Positions 38,391-48,413 are shown, numbered from the stretch's first letter. The stretch: DNA of 49,191 bases from an uncultured Eubacteriales bacterium (GCA_905205065.1 CAJLCI010000017.1:1-49191), one strand, 5' to 3'. The notes: generated by a model not told the origin, from the letters alone. Numbers and translations are program-made.

Positions 38391-39245
38391 ATGAAGATAC
38401 CTTTTACAAAGATGCAAGGCATAGGAAATGACTATATATATGTAAACTGTATGTCCGGAGAATATTTTGATCCTGCGGAGCTTTCAGTAAAAATGTCTCC
38501 GAGACATATGAGTATCGGTGCTGACGGGTTGGTTTTAATCTGTTCATCCGATACGGCGGACGCAAAAATGAGAATGTTTAATGCTGACGGAAGCGAAGGC
38601 CGAATGTGCGGCAATGCAATTCGTTGTGTCGGAAAATATCTGTATGAAAATGGAATAGTGGAGAAAATTAATATCTCCGTCGAGACATTGTCCGGAATAA
38701 AATATCTTACTCTTACTGTGGAAAATGGTAAGGTATCTTATGTCAGTGTTGATATGGGAACGGCCTCTTTTGTACCCTGCAAAATTCCGGTTGTCTCCGA
38801 ATCTGAGTTGATAAACGCTCCGATAACTGTTCCGTCCGGCGGGTATCGTTTTACTGCGGTTACCGTAGGAAATCCTCATGCGGTCATTTATGCAGATGAG
38901 ATAGATTCTCTTGATCTTTATAAAATAGGTCCGGAGTTTGAAAATAACGAATTGTTTCCTGAGCGTATAAATACTGAGTTTGTTAAGGTGATTTCCGATA
39001 CACACCTGCAAATGCGCGTATGGGAGAGGGGAAGCGGAGAAACATGGGCGTGCGGAACGGGCGCATGTGCTGTTGTCGCCGCATCGGTAAAGAACGGAAT
39101 ATGTTCTGCGAATACTGAAATTACTGTTACGCTGATCGGGGGAGACCTGAAAATTACATGTTCTGATGATTATAGACTTACAATGAGGGGTGCTGCCGTA
39201 AAGGTTTATGACGGTGTGTTTGACACAGATGATTTTGATATATGA
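38391..39245 (+). CDS. dapF: Diaminopimelate epimerase DapF
   Basis: A 284-aa enzyme converting LL- to meso-diaminopimelate. Both catalytic cysteines are present, in GRMCGNAIRCVG and WACGTGACAVVAAS. Other conserved parts are KMQGIGNDYIYV and VGNPHAVIY. Fits between dapB and dapL in an operon whose order does not follow the pathway (dapL acts before dapF). Confidence 0.97.
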   Translation: MKIPFTKMQGIGNDYIYVNCMSGEYFDPAELSVKMSPRHMSIGADGLVLICSSDTADAKMRMFNADGSEGRMCGNAIRCVGKYLYENGIVEKINISVETLSGIKYLTLTVENGKVSYVSVDMGTASFVPCKIPVVSESELINAPITVPSGGYRFTAVTVGNPHAVIYADEIDSLDLYKIGPEFENNELFPERINTEFVKVISDTHLQMRVWERGSGETWACGTGACAVVAASVKNGICSANTEITVTLIGGDLKITCSDDYRLTMRGAAVKVYDGVFDTDDFDI

Positions 39246-39266
39246 CACGAAAGGGATATTGTAGAT

Positions 39267-40448
39267 ATGAAAATTAAAATAAACGAGAATTTCAGAAGTA
39301 TGAAACAAAGCTATCTTTTCTCAGAAATTGCTTCACGGGTAAAAAAATATTCTGCCGAACATAGCGATAAGAGAATCATTCGTCTTGGAATCGGAGATGT
39401 AACGCTTCCTCTTGGAAAGACGGTTGTCAATGCGATGGAAAATGCGACTCGTGAGATGGGAGTAAAAGAGACTTTCCGCGGGTACGCTCCGGAGTATGGT
39501 TATGATTTTCTCCGTGAAAAGATTGCTCAGGGTTATGAAAGGCATGGGGTTAAGCTGTCCGGTGACGAGATTTACGTATCAGACGGAGCAAAGAGCGACG
39601 TCGGCAACATAGTCGATATACTCGGTGATAATCCGATTTATATTCCCGATCCTGTTTACCCGGTATATATGGATTCAAACATGATGAGCGGGAGAAAAAT
39701 TTATTATTTAGACGGCAACCGTGAAAACTCATTTCTCCCGATGCCTTCGGATAAAATGCAGGGCGGAGCTGTAATTTATCTTTGTTCACCTAACAACCCA
39801 ACAGGGGCGGTATATTCTTATAAACAGCTTAAAGCATGGGTTGACTATGCAATAAGTTCAGGTTCACTTATTGTATTTGACGCGGCATATGAAGCATTTA
39901 TTTCCGGCAATTACCCTCATTCAATTTATGAAATTGAAGGCTCAAAAGAGTGTGCTGTAGAAATCTGCTCATTTTCAAAAACAGCCGGATTTACCGGTAC
40001 ACGCTGTGCATGGGCAGTTTATCCGTTTGAGTTAATGGCCGGCGACGTATCTCTCGGAAAGCTGTGGATGCGCCGTCAAGCTACAAAATTCAATGGCGTT
40101 CCATACATTGTTCAGCGCGGTGCGGAGGCTTCTCTTTCCGAAGCAGGGCGTGAAGAAAGCAGGCAAATGATTGCGTATTATATGGAAAATGCGAGCAGGC
40201 TCGCATCGCTTCTTGATGAAAAGGGAATTTATTATACAGGCGGAAAATCTTCTCCGTATATATGGCTGAGCTGTCCCGGTGGAATGTCATCGTGGGAATT
40301 CTTTGACTATCTGCTTGACAATGTTCAGGTAGTAGGTACGCCCGGCGCAGGATTTGGCGCCGCAGGAGAGGGTTATTTTAGACTGACATCTTTCGGAACA
40401 AAAGAGGATTGCGAGGAAGCTGTCAGCCGTCTCGGAAAATTATTGTAA
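39267..40448 (+). CDS. dapL: LL-diaminopimelate aminotransferase DapL
   Basis: A 393-aa class I/II PLP aminotransferase converting tetrahydrodipicolinate directly to LL-diaminopimelate. DapL hallmarks are LGIGDVTLPLG, FRGYAPEYGYDFLREKIA, VSDGAKSDVGNI, YLCSPNNPTGAVYS and the PLP lysine in SFSKTAGFTGTRCAW. It makes the succinylase and acetylase branches unnecessary. None of those genes is present here. It lies 21 bp after dapF. Confidence 0.97.
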   Translation: MKIKINENFRSMKQSYLFSEIASRVKKYSAEHSDKRIIRLGIGDVTLPLGKTVVNAMENATREMGVKETFRGYAPEYGYDFLREKIAQGYERHGVKLSGDEIYVSDGAKSDVGNIVDILGDNPIYIPDPVYPVYMDSNMMSGRKIYYLDGNRENSFLPMPSDKMQGGAVIYLCSPNNPTGAVYSYKQLKAWVDYAISSGSLIVFDAAYEAFISGNYPHSIYEIEGSKECAVEICSFSKTAGFTGTRCAWAVYPFELMAGDVSLGKLWMRRQATKFNGVPYIVQRGAEASLSEAGREESRQMIAYYMENASRLASLLDEKGIYYTGGKSSPYIWLSCPGGMSSWEFFDYLLDNVQVVGTPGAGFGAAGEGYFRLTSFGTKEDCEEAVSRLGKLL

Positions 40449-40494
40449 TTTATTTATTGTTTCCGCCGCGCAGCGGCAGAATGGAGATTGAAGT

Positions 40495-41793
40495 ATGCTG
40501 CATGAAAATATAGGAATTAATAAAAAAGGACATTTGACATTTGCCGGCTGTGACACGGTAGAGCTTGCGGGCAAGTATGGAACTCCGGTGTATCTGCTAG
40601 ACGAGAACAGGATACGCCGCAATTGCAGGGTATATACAAGTGCTATGCGTGAATTTTTTGGCGGAGACAGCGGTCCTCTGTTTGCAAGCAAGGCTCTTTC
40701 ATTTCGCGGAATTTACCGTATTATGAAAGAAGAGGGAATGCGATGCGATATTGTTTCACCGGGTGAGCTTTATACTGCGTCGAGTGCGGGTTTTCCGATG
40801 GAGTGCGCGTACTTTCACGGAAATAATAAAACAGATGCGGATATTTCATTTGCGATGGATGAGAACATAGGCTATTTTGTAGCTGACAACGCCGTCGAGC
40901 TTGACAAAATAGATGCTGAGGCTAAAAGGCGCGGAAAGAAGCAGAAGCTTCTTCTCCGCGTCACGCCCGGAATAGATCCTCATACTCATGAGGCTATTAA
41001 CACAGGGAGAGTCGATTCAAAATTCGGTGTTGCAATTGAAACCGGACAAGCTCTTGAGCTTGTAAAGCATGCGCTGTCTTTGAATGGAATTTCACTCTGC
41101 GGTTTTCATTGTCATATCGGATCACAGATTTTTGATCCCGAGCCGTTTCTTGATGCTGCGGAAATTATGCTTAAGTTTATCCGCGATGTAAGAGCGCAGA
41201 CTTCTTATAACGGAGATGTTTTAAATCTTGGAGGAGGTTTTGGTGTACGGTACGTTGATACTGATCCGGTGATTGATTACCGTGAAAATATAAGAGTGAT
41301 GTCCGAGCATATAAAAAAGCTTTGTGCTGAACTGTCAGTATCGTGTCCGACGATTCTTATGGAACCGGGGCGCAGCATAGTTGCTGACGCAGGAATGACT
41401 CTTTACGAGGTCGGTACGACAAAGGTGATTCCAGGATTTAAAAGTTATGTTTCAATTGATGGTGGAATGTGTGACAATCCGAGGTATGCACTTTATCAGT
41501 CTCCGTATTCTGTGTATCTTGCGAATAAAATGAATGAGAAATCGGATTTTACCTGCACGATTGCAGGACGTTGCTGCGAAAGCGGAGATTTAATTCAGGA
41601 GAACGTAACGATTCCGGAGCCTGTACGCGGAGATATTCTTGCAGTTGCGGTTACCGGAGCATATAATTATTCGATGGCTTCAAATTATAATCGTATTCCA
41701 AGGCCTCCGATCGTGATAATCCGCGGAGGAGAGAGCAGAATTGCGGTACGGCGTGAAACGTATGAGGATATTTGTTCACTTGATGCGGAGTGA
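40495..41793 (+). CDS. lysA: Diaminopimelate decarboxylase LysA
   Basis: A 432-aa fold-type III PLP enzyme that makes lysine from meso-diaminopimelate. PLP lysine in FASKALSFRGI (about residue 66), the HCHIGSQI and LNLGGGFGVRY motifs, EPGRSIVADAG and the substrate-site CCESGDLI. The ATG at 40495 follows TGGAGATTGA. Last gene of the operon, so all five proteins are lysine-feedback controlled. Confidence 0.97.
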   Translation: MLHENIGINKKGHLTFAGCDTVELAGKYGTPVYLLDENRIRRNCRVYTSAMREFFGGDSGPLFASKALSFRGIYRIMKEEGMRCDIVSPGELYTASSAGFPMECAYFHGNNKTDADISFAMDENIGYFVADNAVELDKIDAEAKRRGKKQKLLLRVTPGIDPHTHEAINTGRVDSKFGVAIETGQALELVKHALSLNGISLCGFHCHIGSQIFDPEPFLDAAEIMLKFIRDVRAQTSYNGDVLNLGGGFGVRYVDTDPVIDYRENIRVMSEHIKKLCAELSVSCPTILMEPGRSIVADAGMTLYEVGTTKVIPGFKSYVSIDGGMCDNPRYALYQSPYSVYLANKMNEKSDFTCTIAGRCCESGDLIQENVTIPEPVRGDILAVAVTGAYNYSMASNYNRIPRPPIVIIRGGESRIAVRRETYEDICSLDAE

Positions 41794-42024
41794 GTTAATG
41801 ATTTTATATAATCATTCTGTCTCCGATGATTGGATGATTAAAAAATATTTTATACAGGTTTGAAATACATCAGAGAATTTTGTATGTAGCTATAAATTTA
41901 TATTGCAGCGCATTTATTAAACTATGCAGAATATATGTGATTATCATCATATACAACGTAACGTGCGTAATTTGATTTAATAAGTGATTGTATGACAATT
42001 TTTCGTAATAAAATAGATGCAGAG

Positions 42025-42064
42025 GAACAGCTCGAAAAGGTTATTGAGCTGTTCTTTCACTTTT
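42025..42064 (+). terminator. Terminator downstream of lysA
   Basis: GAACAGCTC (42025-42033) pairs with GAGCTGTTC (42046-42054), then TTTCACTTTT. Confidence 0.85.
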
Positions 42065-42255
42065 ACTTAATACTTATAAAAATGAGGTTAAGAAGTCAAT
42101 TTTTTCTTCACTTTTGTGTCTATATTGCGGATTATATAATTAAATATCGTTGTCGGAGTTATTTTTGATCTCATGCAGATAATTTTTAAGCTTAACCTAT
42201 TATATTTTTGTCTATAAAAATGTAAATAATATTTTCATTTTTGTCCGTTTTTGTA

Positions 42256-42284
42256 TTGTAAATCAATTTAAAATATGTTAATAT
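42256..42284 (+). promoter_or_regulatory. Promoter of trkA-trkH
   Basis: TTGTAA (42256-42261), 17 bp, TAATAT (42279-42284). Confidence 0.6.
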
Positions 42285-42321
42285 ATAAAATTATATAAGC
42301 AATTTCGTTGGAGATATAAAA

Positions 42322-43677
42322 ATGAATATTATTATTGCCGGAAGCGGAAAGGTCGGCGAGACGCTGATTGAACAGCTTTCAAATGAAAATCACGATGTTG
42401 TCGTTATTGACAAAAAGCAGAAGCTCATTGAGCGGTTGGTAAATTCGTATGATATTCTCGGTATTTGCGGAAATGCTGCAAGTTATGATGTGCAAATGGA
42501 GGCAGGTGCTGCCTCGGCCGATGTTTTTATTGCCCTTACTCAAACTGACGAACTTAATATTCTATCCTGTTTGGTAGCAAAAACGGTCGGTGTTAAGCAT
42601 ACTATCGCAAGAGTACGTAACCCGGAATACAACAAGCAGTTTCCGTTTTTTAAGAACGAGCTTGGTTTAAGCATGATCATAAATCCAGAATACTCTGCGG
42701 CTTGTGAAATTGCCAAAGTGCTTCATTTTCCTTCTGCCATAAATATGGAATCTTTTTCAAGAGGTGCTGTTGACCTTGTTGAGATAAGACTTATGGCCGG
42801 TAACCCGCTTTGCAATACAGCTATTAGCGATATACAAAGAAAATTCAAGGTTAAAGTTCTTGTGTGCGCCGTTCAAAGAGAAACGGAGGTTTTCATTCCC
42901 CGCGGCGATTTTATTCTTAATGCGGGCGACAAAATTCATATTACGGCATCTCGAAAAGAGCTTGTAAAATTCATGAAATCGCTTGGGATTTACCGTTACA
43001 AAACAAAATATATTATGATTATCGGAGGCGGCAAAATGGGATTTTATCTTGCTAAGCAGCTTTCCGAAAGCGGCGGATACAACGTAAAGATTATAGAAAA
43101 CGATGTGGAACGCTGCAAGTTTTTATCTGAAGCTTTGCCTGATGTTAAAGTTATCAATGCTGACGGAACGGATCACGACGTCCTGTTTGAACAGGGAATG
43201 GAAAATCTTGATGCTTTTGTTGCTCTTACGACTATTGATGAGGAAAATATTATTTCCGCAATGTATGCTTCTTCTTTGGGTATAACAAAAACTGTGGCAA
43301 AGGTTAACAGGGTTTCTTCAAGTATATTGGGAAGCATTGGCATGGATTCTGCATTTTCTTCAAAGTCTATCGCATCCAATAGAATTGTCGGTTACATCCG
43401 TGCTATAAGCAATTCGGGCGAGTCAAGTGTACAAATGCTTTATAAGCTTGTTGGCGGAAAGGTTGAGGCTCTTGAATTTATTATATCATCGGACTTTGGA
43501 AAAACGGGAATTCCTCTAAAGAATCTTAAAATTCACAAGGATACACTGATTGCGAATATCATAAGGGGAAATCGCGTTATATTTCCTGGCGGCGACGACA
43601 CGATTGAAATGGGAGACAGCGTAATAATCGTTTCAAAAAGCAGGCAGTTCAGAAGTATTAATGAAATTTTCAAATAA
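42322..43677 (+). CDS. trkA: Trk potassium uptake regulatory protein TrkA
   Basis: A 451-aa cytoplasmic gating ring subunit with two RCK units. Each starts with a Rossmann motif (MNIIIAGSGKVGETL at residue 1 and IMIIGGGKMGFYLA near 230) and ends in an RCK_C domain. It binds NAD(H) and nucleotides and controls the TrkH channel. It lies 14 bp upstream of trkH on the same strand. Confidence 0.96.
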   Translation: MNIIIAGSGKVGETLIEQLSNENHDVVVIDKKQKLIERLVNSYDILGICGNAASYDVQMEAGAASADVFIALTQTDELNILSCLVAKTVGVKHTIARVRNPEYNKQFPFFKNELGLSMIINPEYSAACEIAKVLHFPSAINMESFSRGAVDLVEIRLMAGNPLCNTAISDIQRKFKVKVLVCAVQRETEVFIPRGDFILNAGDKIHITASRKELVKFMKSLGIYRYKTKYIMIIGGGKMGFYLAKQLSESGGYNVKIIENDVERCKFLSEALPDVKVINADGTDHDVLFEQGMENLDAFVALTTIDEENIISAMYASSLGITKTVAKVNRVSSSILGSIGMDSAFSSKSIASNRIVGYIRAISNSGESSVQMLYKLVGGKVEALEFIISSDFGKTGIPLKNLKIHKDTLIANIIRGNRVIFPGGDDTIEMGDSVIIVSKSRQFRSINEIFK

Positions 43678-43691
43678 AATGAAGGTTAACT

Positions 43692-45143
43692 ATGAATTAC
43701 AGAATGATAAGCTCAAGCATCGGCAGACTTTTACAGGTTGCAGCTTTGTTTATGTTGTTGCCGCTTTTGGTGTCGGTTTGTTACGGCGAGGGCTCTTCTT
43801 TGTATGCTGTTTATATTGCAGTTACATCCGTTTTGCTCGTCATAGGCACAATTTTAACGTTGTTTAAGCCGAAAAATCGTAGAATTTTTGCTAAAGAGGG
43901 TTTTGTAATTGTCGCTCTATCGTGGATACTAATGGCTTTTTTTGGTTCTTTGCCGTTTTATCTGAGCGGTGCAATTCCACGTTTTACAGATGCAATTTTT
44001 GAAACCGTTTCCGGTTTTACAACGACGGGAGCAAGCATTCTGATCGACATTGAGTCTCTTCCTAAGAGTATGCTTTTTTGGAGAAGCTTTACTCACTGGA
44101 TAGGAGGTATGGGAGTAATAGTTTTTGTGCTTGCAATTCTTCCGCAAAAGGAAACCCGTTCGATGCATATTATGCGAGCCGAAATTCCCGGTCCAACGGT
44201 CGGGAAGCTTGTTTCCAAAACAATGCTCACGGCGAGAATACTTTATTATTTCTATACAGTAATTACACTTATTGAGGCGTTAGTGCTTTATTTGGGAAAT
44301 ACTCCGTTTTTTGACAGCATTACAATTGCTTTTTCTACAGCGGGGACAGGCGGATTTGCCATAAAAAATGCCAGCATTGCCGCTTATAACAGCCTATATA
44401 TTGAAATAGTCGTTTCATTGTTTATGATTATTTTCGGCATCAACTTCAATCTGTTTTACTTGGTTTGGATTCGTCAGGCAAAGCGTGCTTTTAAAAGCGA
44501 GGAATTTCGAGTATATATTTCGATTATCGTCGTCAGCACGGTGACCATAGTATGCAATATTTTGCCGTCAGTAAATAGTATCGGCGCTGCGCTCCGTCAG
44601 GCGGGCTTTACTGTAACATCAATAATTTCAACGACCGGATTTGTTACGGCAGACTTTCAGCTGTGGCCTACATTTTCAAAGTGCGTAATAATTGCTTTGA
44701 TGTTTGTTGGCGGTATGGCTGGCTCAACGGGAGGCGGTCTTAAGGTTGCAAGAATTATCATTCTATTTAAATCTGCGTTTCGTGAAATTCTCCGTGCAAT
44801 TCGTCCAAATTCTGTTAAGTGCATTAAACTTGACGGCGCTGTTATTGATGACAAAACCGTATCAACTGTTAATTCATATTTTGTTATTTATATGGTGGTT
44901 ATTGCGGTTTCGACCGCTCTAATTTCCTTTAATAATCTTGATTTTACAAGCACGCTTTCTTCAGTGATAACTTGCGTTAATAATGTCGGTCCGGGTCTTA
45001 ACGCGGTAGGGCCTACAAGCAATTTCTCCTCACTTACAGATTTTTCAAAAATTGTTTTAACACTTGATATGCTGATAGGGAGACTTGAAATTTTTCCGTT
45101 AATAGTTTTATTTTCTCCGGCAACATGGAAAAAGAATTCATAA
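43692..45143 (+). CDS. trkH: Trk potassium uptake membrane protein TrkH
   Basis: A 483-aa membrane protein of the TrkH/KtrB family. Selectivity-filter glycines are recognisable in the four pore repeats (ETVSGFTTTGAS, FSTAGTGGFAI, ISTTGFVTADF and NNVGPGLNAVGP). About ten to twelve membrane segments. Translational start close behind trkA indicates co-translation and a TrkAH complex. Confidence 0.96.
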   Translation: MNYRMISSSIGRLLQVAALFMLLPLLVSVCYGEGSSLYAVYIAVTSVLLVIGTILTLFKPKNRRIFAKEGFVIVALSWILMAFFGSLPFYLSGAIPRFTDAIFETVSGFTTTGASILIDIESLPKSMLFWRSFTHWIGGMGVIVFVLAILPQKETRSMHIMRAEIPGPTVGKLVSKTMLTARILYYFYTVITLIEALVLYLGNTPFFDSITIAFSTAGTGGFAIKNASIAAYNSLYIEIVVSLFMIIFGINFNLFYLVWIRQAKRAFKSEEFRVYISIIVVSTVTIVCNILPSVNSIGAALRQAGFTVTSIISTTGFVTADFQLWPTFSKCVIIALMFVGGMAGSTGGGLKVARIIILFKSAFREILRAIRPNSVKCIKLDGAVIDDKTVSTVNSYFVIYMVVIAVSTALISFNNLDFTSTLSSVITCVNNVGPGLNAVGPTSNFSSLTDFSKIVLTLDMLIGRLEIFPLIVLFSPATWKKNS

Positions 45144-45249
45144 TACAAAGAGAGCAATTTAAAATGTTTTATTTAAGATTTTCTCCGGCAGTCAATATTC
45201 ACAGGTTGAATCCCAATTTGTGAATATCTTAATTTTATATATTACTTCA

Positions 45250-45285
45250 GGAACCTTTCTTCACGGAAAAAAGGTTTTCTTGTAT
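45250..45285 (+). terminator. Terminator after trkH
   Basis: GGAACCTTT and AAAGGTTTTC-type stem with a T-rich tail. A further hairpin (ATATTCACA..TTGTGAATAT) lies at about 45195-45228. Confidence 0.6.
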
Positions 45286-45286
45286 A

Positions 45287-45326
45287 ACAAAAAACGGCGT
45301 AACCGTCTGGAAAAGGTTACACCGTA
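45287..45326 (-). terminator. Terminator of the amino-acid ABC operon
   Basis: On the minus strand, ACGGTGTAACC pairs with GGTTACGCCGT, followed by TTTTTT. Confidence 0.85.
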
Positions 45327-45497
45327 ACTGTTAAAAAGTAATTAATTGTATTTACTATACACTTAGCAGTTAGATTACTTTAGTTTATGTTTAATAGATT
45401 TGCAGTTGTTTACAGCGAAGTTAAAACATATAAAAGGAGTTGGCATTTTGTCAATGTGTAATTGGTATGTTTATCAATAAGCAAAAATAATGTGTGG

Positions 45498-46244
45498 TTA
45501 ATTTTTATTAACAAGAACTCGGGATAGAAATTCACGTGTTCTTTGTTTTTCCGGTGCGTTAAATATAATTTCCGGTGATCCCTCTTCGGCTATTATGCCG
45601 TCGCTCATAAACAAAACTCTTTTGGAAACGTCGCGGGCAAAACTCATTTCATGAGTTACGACAAGCATTGTAAGCCCGGAGCTTGCTAACTTCCTGATAA
45701 CATCAAGGACTTCTCCTACCATTTCCGGATCAAGAGCGGAGGTCGGCTCGTCAAACAACAAAACTTCAGGATTCATTGAAAGCGAGCGTGCGATTGCCAC
45801 CCTTTGTTTTTGGCCTCCTGAAATCTGCCTCGGCTTTGCATTGATATATGGAAGCATTCCGACTTTGTCAAGGTATTCCTTGGCGATTTCTGAGGAATCT
45901 TTTCTTGAACGGTGAAGTACTTTCATTTGACCGATTACACAATTCTCAAGTACTGTCATATTATCAAAAAGATTAAACTGCTGAAAAACCATACCTGCTT
46001 TAGCGCGGTATTCAGAAAGTGAAAATGAGTTTTCGAGTATACTTTTCCCATGGAAAAGTATATCTCCGCCGGTAGGTCTTTCAAGGAGATTAATACATCT
46101 CAGCATTGTACTTTTACCCGAACCGGAAGAACCGATTATACTGATAACCTCACCTTTTGAAACATCAAAGCTTATATCTTTGAGAACAAGGTTTTTTCCA
46201 AAGCTCTTTTCGAGATGTTTAATTTTCAAAATTGTATCTGCCAT
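45498..46244 (-). CDS. Amino-acid ABC transporter ATPase (probably lysine uptake)
   Basis: A 248-aa polar-amino-acid ATPase (GlnQ/HisP/ArtP family). Walker A GSSGSGKST, Q-loop FQQFNLF, signature ISGGQKQRVAIARS, Walker B VLLFDEPTSALDP, H-loop VVTHEM. Third gene of the operon. Substrate cannot be read from the ATPase, but the operon has a lysine riboswitch, so lysine is the likely cargo. Confidence 0.94.
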   Translation of the reverse strand: MADTILKIKHLEKSFGKNLVLKDISFDVSKGEVISIIGSSGSGKSTMLRCINLLERPTGGDILFHGKSILENSFSLSEYRAKAGMVFQQFNLFDNMTVLENCVIGQMKVLHRSRKDSSEIAKEYLDKVGMLPYINAKPRQISGGQKQRVAIARSLSMNPEVLLFDEPTSALDPEMVGEVLDVIRKLASSGLTMLVVTHEMSFARDVSKRVLFMSDGIIAEEGSPEIIFNAPEKQRTREFLSRVLVNKN

Positions 46245-46369
46245 ATTAATTTTGTGCCTTCCTAACGTGAAAAGAATGTATTTGGAGTAAATTTTTCTCC
46301 GTTTTTCACGCCGATTTTATCCTATCAAAGCAAGGGCCAATTAATTCTTTACGGCTTGCTTTTGTTTTC

Positions 46370-47158
46370 TTAATTGCCTTCCTTTGTTATGTGAATTTCG
46401 GCATTGGAAGCAGTCTGAGAACCGAAAATTGTATAGCTTTCTTTTCCTTCAAGAATTTTTTCAATGAGACGGAGTAGCCGGGTAACAGTAAATGTAAGGA
46501 CAAAGTAAATTGCGCATGCTATTACATAGCTTGCAAAAATTTTATAGCTGTTTTTTGCAACTGAATTTGCATAAAAGAACAGTTCGGTAACACCGATAAC
46601 ATTCAGTACAGACGTATCCTTAATATTTATAACAAACTCATTTGACACAGACGGAAGAATATTTCTCATTACCTGAGGAATAACAACATAAACCATTGTC
46701 TGAAAATGACTCATTCCAATGGAAGAAGCGCCCTCAAATTGTCCTTTATCAATTGAAATTATTCCTCCGCGTACGATTTCAGTAATATAGGCGCCGGTAT
46801 TGATCGACACAATAACAATACCTGCGGGTATAAGTGCGAGTGTATCGCCACCGGTTGCATACGCGTATCCCCAGTATATAATCATTGCCTGAACCATCAT
46901 CGGGGTACCGCGGAATACCTCAACATATGCGGAGATCAACACGCCTATAATTTTTTGTATAGCGCTGATAAATATATTCCTTGATTTAGGGATGGTTCTG
47001 ATAATTCCGTTGATAAGTCCGATTATCAAACCAATTACTGTGCCGAGCATAGCTATCAGCAATGTATTTCCCACACCGGCCAGCATCTGACCGCCGTAGT
47101 TATTCCAAATTTTAACCAAATCCTGAATAAATGACATTATATTTCCTCTTGGATTCAA
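46370..47158 (-). CDS. Amino-acid ABC transporter permease (probably lysine uptake)
   Basis: A 262-aa inner-membrane permease of the HisM/GlnP type. Several hydrophobic helices flank the EAA loop region (GQFEGASSIGMSHFQTMVYVVIPQVMRNILPSV, which contacts the ATPase). The N-terminal region YVEVFRGTPMMVQAMIIYWG is typical of polar-amino-acid permeases. It works as a homodimer unless a second permease gene exists elsewhere. Confidence 0.94.
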   Translation of the reverse strand: MNPRGNIMSFIQDLVKIWNNYGGQMLAGVGNTLLIAMLGTVIGLIIGLINGIIRTIPKSRNIFISAIQKIIGVLISAYVEVFRGTPMMVQAMIIYWGYAYATGGDTLALIPAGIVIVSINTGAYITEIVRGGIISIDKGQFEGASSIGMSHFQTMVYVVIPQVMRNILPSVSNEFVINIKDTSVLNVIGVTELFFYANSVAKNSYKIFASYVIACAIYFVLTFTVTRLLRLIEKILEGKESYTIFGSQTASNAEIHITKEGN

Positions 47159-47269
47159 TAAAGCTGTGTGTAACGCTTTTAAACGGTATTTTTAAATGCT
47201 AACCGAACAGAAAACGATTCCGATGATTTACTATTGTTGTGGGTAGTAAACTATTGTATAATATAATAT

Positions 47270-48124
47270 TTATTCCTCAGGGGCAAGCTCAACCATTTTC
47301 ATCATAAGTTCATTGCGCTGTTCAACAGAAATGCCGTCAATAATTTTAGAGATTTCATCATTTGCAGAGGAATTTTTTCTAATGCCTACGGCGATAGCGG
47401 TATCTTCTTCACTGCATTTAAATCCGGTATCATTATTTACAAGTGCAGCATATGTAAGAGAGTCGTTTGAAGAACAGCGGTCAAAGGCAGTAGGTTCTTC
47501 TGCGATATATCCGTCAATTGTCCCTGATGTAAGAGCCGTATAAAGCAATGTAAAATTAGCCAGAATACTTGGCTGTACATTTTCGATCTGAGTTACTGCA
47601 TTTTCGTGGAAAGTACCGCTCTGAGCTCCGATTTTCGCTCCGGCAAAATCGGCAAGGCTTGATGCGTTCGCATAGCTGCTGTCCTTGTTCATTATGATTA
47701 CCAAGTTGGAGACATAATAGTTTGAAGTAAAATCAATTGTGTCTTTTCTCTCCGCTGTAGGACTCATGCCCGCAATGATACAATCGAGCGTTCCGGATTC
47801 AACTGAAGGAATGAGAGCGTCCCATTCATATACATATATCTCGAGCTTGACGTCAAGACCGTCTGCAATTTGTTTCGCTATCTGTACATCGTATCCGTTT
47901 GCATAACCGTCAGCATTAGAAATTTTGACGGCGCCGTTGGATTCATCCGTTTGCGTCCAGTTAAACGGAGCGTATGCGCATTCCATTCCTACCTTTATAA
48001 CTCCGCTGTTTTTTATTTTGTCAAGATCATGTGAAGGATCTTTTGATGAACATGATGACATGAATAAAGAACTCAGAACAAGTATTAACGCTGTTATTAA
48101 ACAAATAAATTTAGTTTTTTTCAT
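47270..48124 (-). CDS. Amino-acid ABC transporter substrate-binding lipoprotein (probably lysine)
   Basis: A 284-aa family-3 solute-binding protein. The lipoprotein signal ends in FMSSCSS, so it is anchored outside the membrane. The domain shows GVIKVGMECAYAPFNW near the start, GYDVQIAKQIADGLDVKLEIY, and SGTLDCIIAGMSPTAERKDTIDFT, the classical ligand-binding segment. First gene after a lysine riboswitch and terminator. Ligand assignment to lysine is from that regulation, not from binding residues. Confidence 0.94.
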   Translation of the reverse strand: MKKTKFICLITALILVLSSLFMSSCSSKDPSHDLDKIKNSGVIKVGMECAYAPFNWTQTDESNGAVKISNADGYANGYDVQIAKQIADGLDVKLEIYVYEWDALIPSVESGTLDCIIAGMSPTAERKDTIDFTSNYYVSNLVIIMNKDSSYANASSLADFAGAKIGAQSGTFHENAVTQIENVQPSILANFTLLYTALTSGTIDGYIAEEPTAFDRCSSNDSLTYAALVNNDTGFKCSEEDTAIAVGIRKNSSANDEISKIIDGISVEQRNELMMKMVELAPEE

Positions 48125-48168
48125 TTTGTGACCGTACCTTTCTTAATTATATATATGCATACAAAAAT

Positions 48169-48196
48169 AAGCGGTCTGCGAAATACCCGACCGCTT
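48169..48196 (-). terminator. Riboswitch-controlled terminator of the ABC importer
   Basis: Minus strand AAGCGGTC pairs with GACCGCTT, followed by ATTTTTGT. It lies between the L-box and the first gene. Confidence 0.85.
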
Positions 48197-48230
48197 CAAA
48201 TTACATTTAACAAGTAAAATAAAAACGAAC

Positions 48231-48384
48231 GATAGCACTCCGCTCACGCGACAGTCATTCCGGTATTTCCGAAATGCCCAGCATATTTTTTGCCGGAAAA
48301 TACACTTCGGCAAAAATGCCTTTCCCGGACGATCTTTGGCTCTGGCAGCCTACAAACGGTACTGATCATTTTTGCTCCTCTATC
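48231..48384 (-). ncRNA. Lysine riboswitch (L-box) of the ABC importer operon
   Basis: Read on the minus strand: GATAGAGGAGC, GGGAAAGGCATTTTTGCCG followed by AAGTG, GCTGGGCA and GACTGTCGCGTGAGCGGAGT, then GCTATC closing P1. The 3' segment is nearly identical to that of the L-box at 36333-36491. Confidence 0.92.
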
Positions 48385-48413
48385 AAAATGTTAGCATATT
48401 TTAAATTAAATTT

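Larger units (their letters stand above)
41794..42321 (+). other. Intergenic region between lysA and trkA
   Basis: About 530 bp, AT-rich, no credible ORF. It contains a clear terminator at 42025-42064 and a promoter at 42256-42284. No c-di-AMP or other riboswitch motif was recognised before the potassium genes. Confidence 0.5.

Noticed and set aside
38544..39308. 254-aa minus-strand ORF antisense to dapF
   Set aside because: dapF is a clear gene with both catalytic cysteines; the opposite frame has no family or ribosome site.
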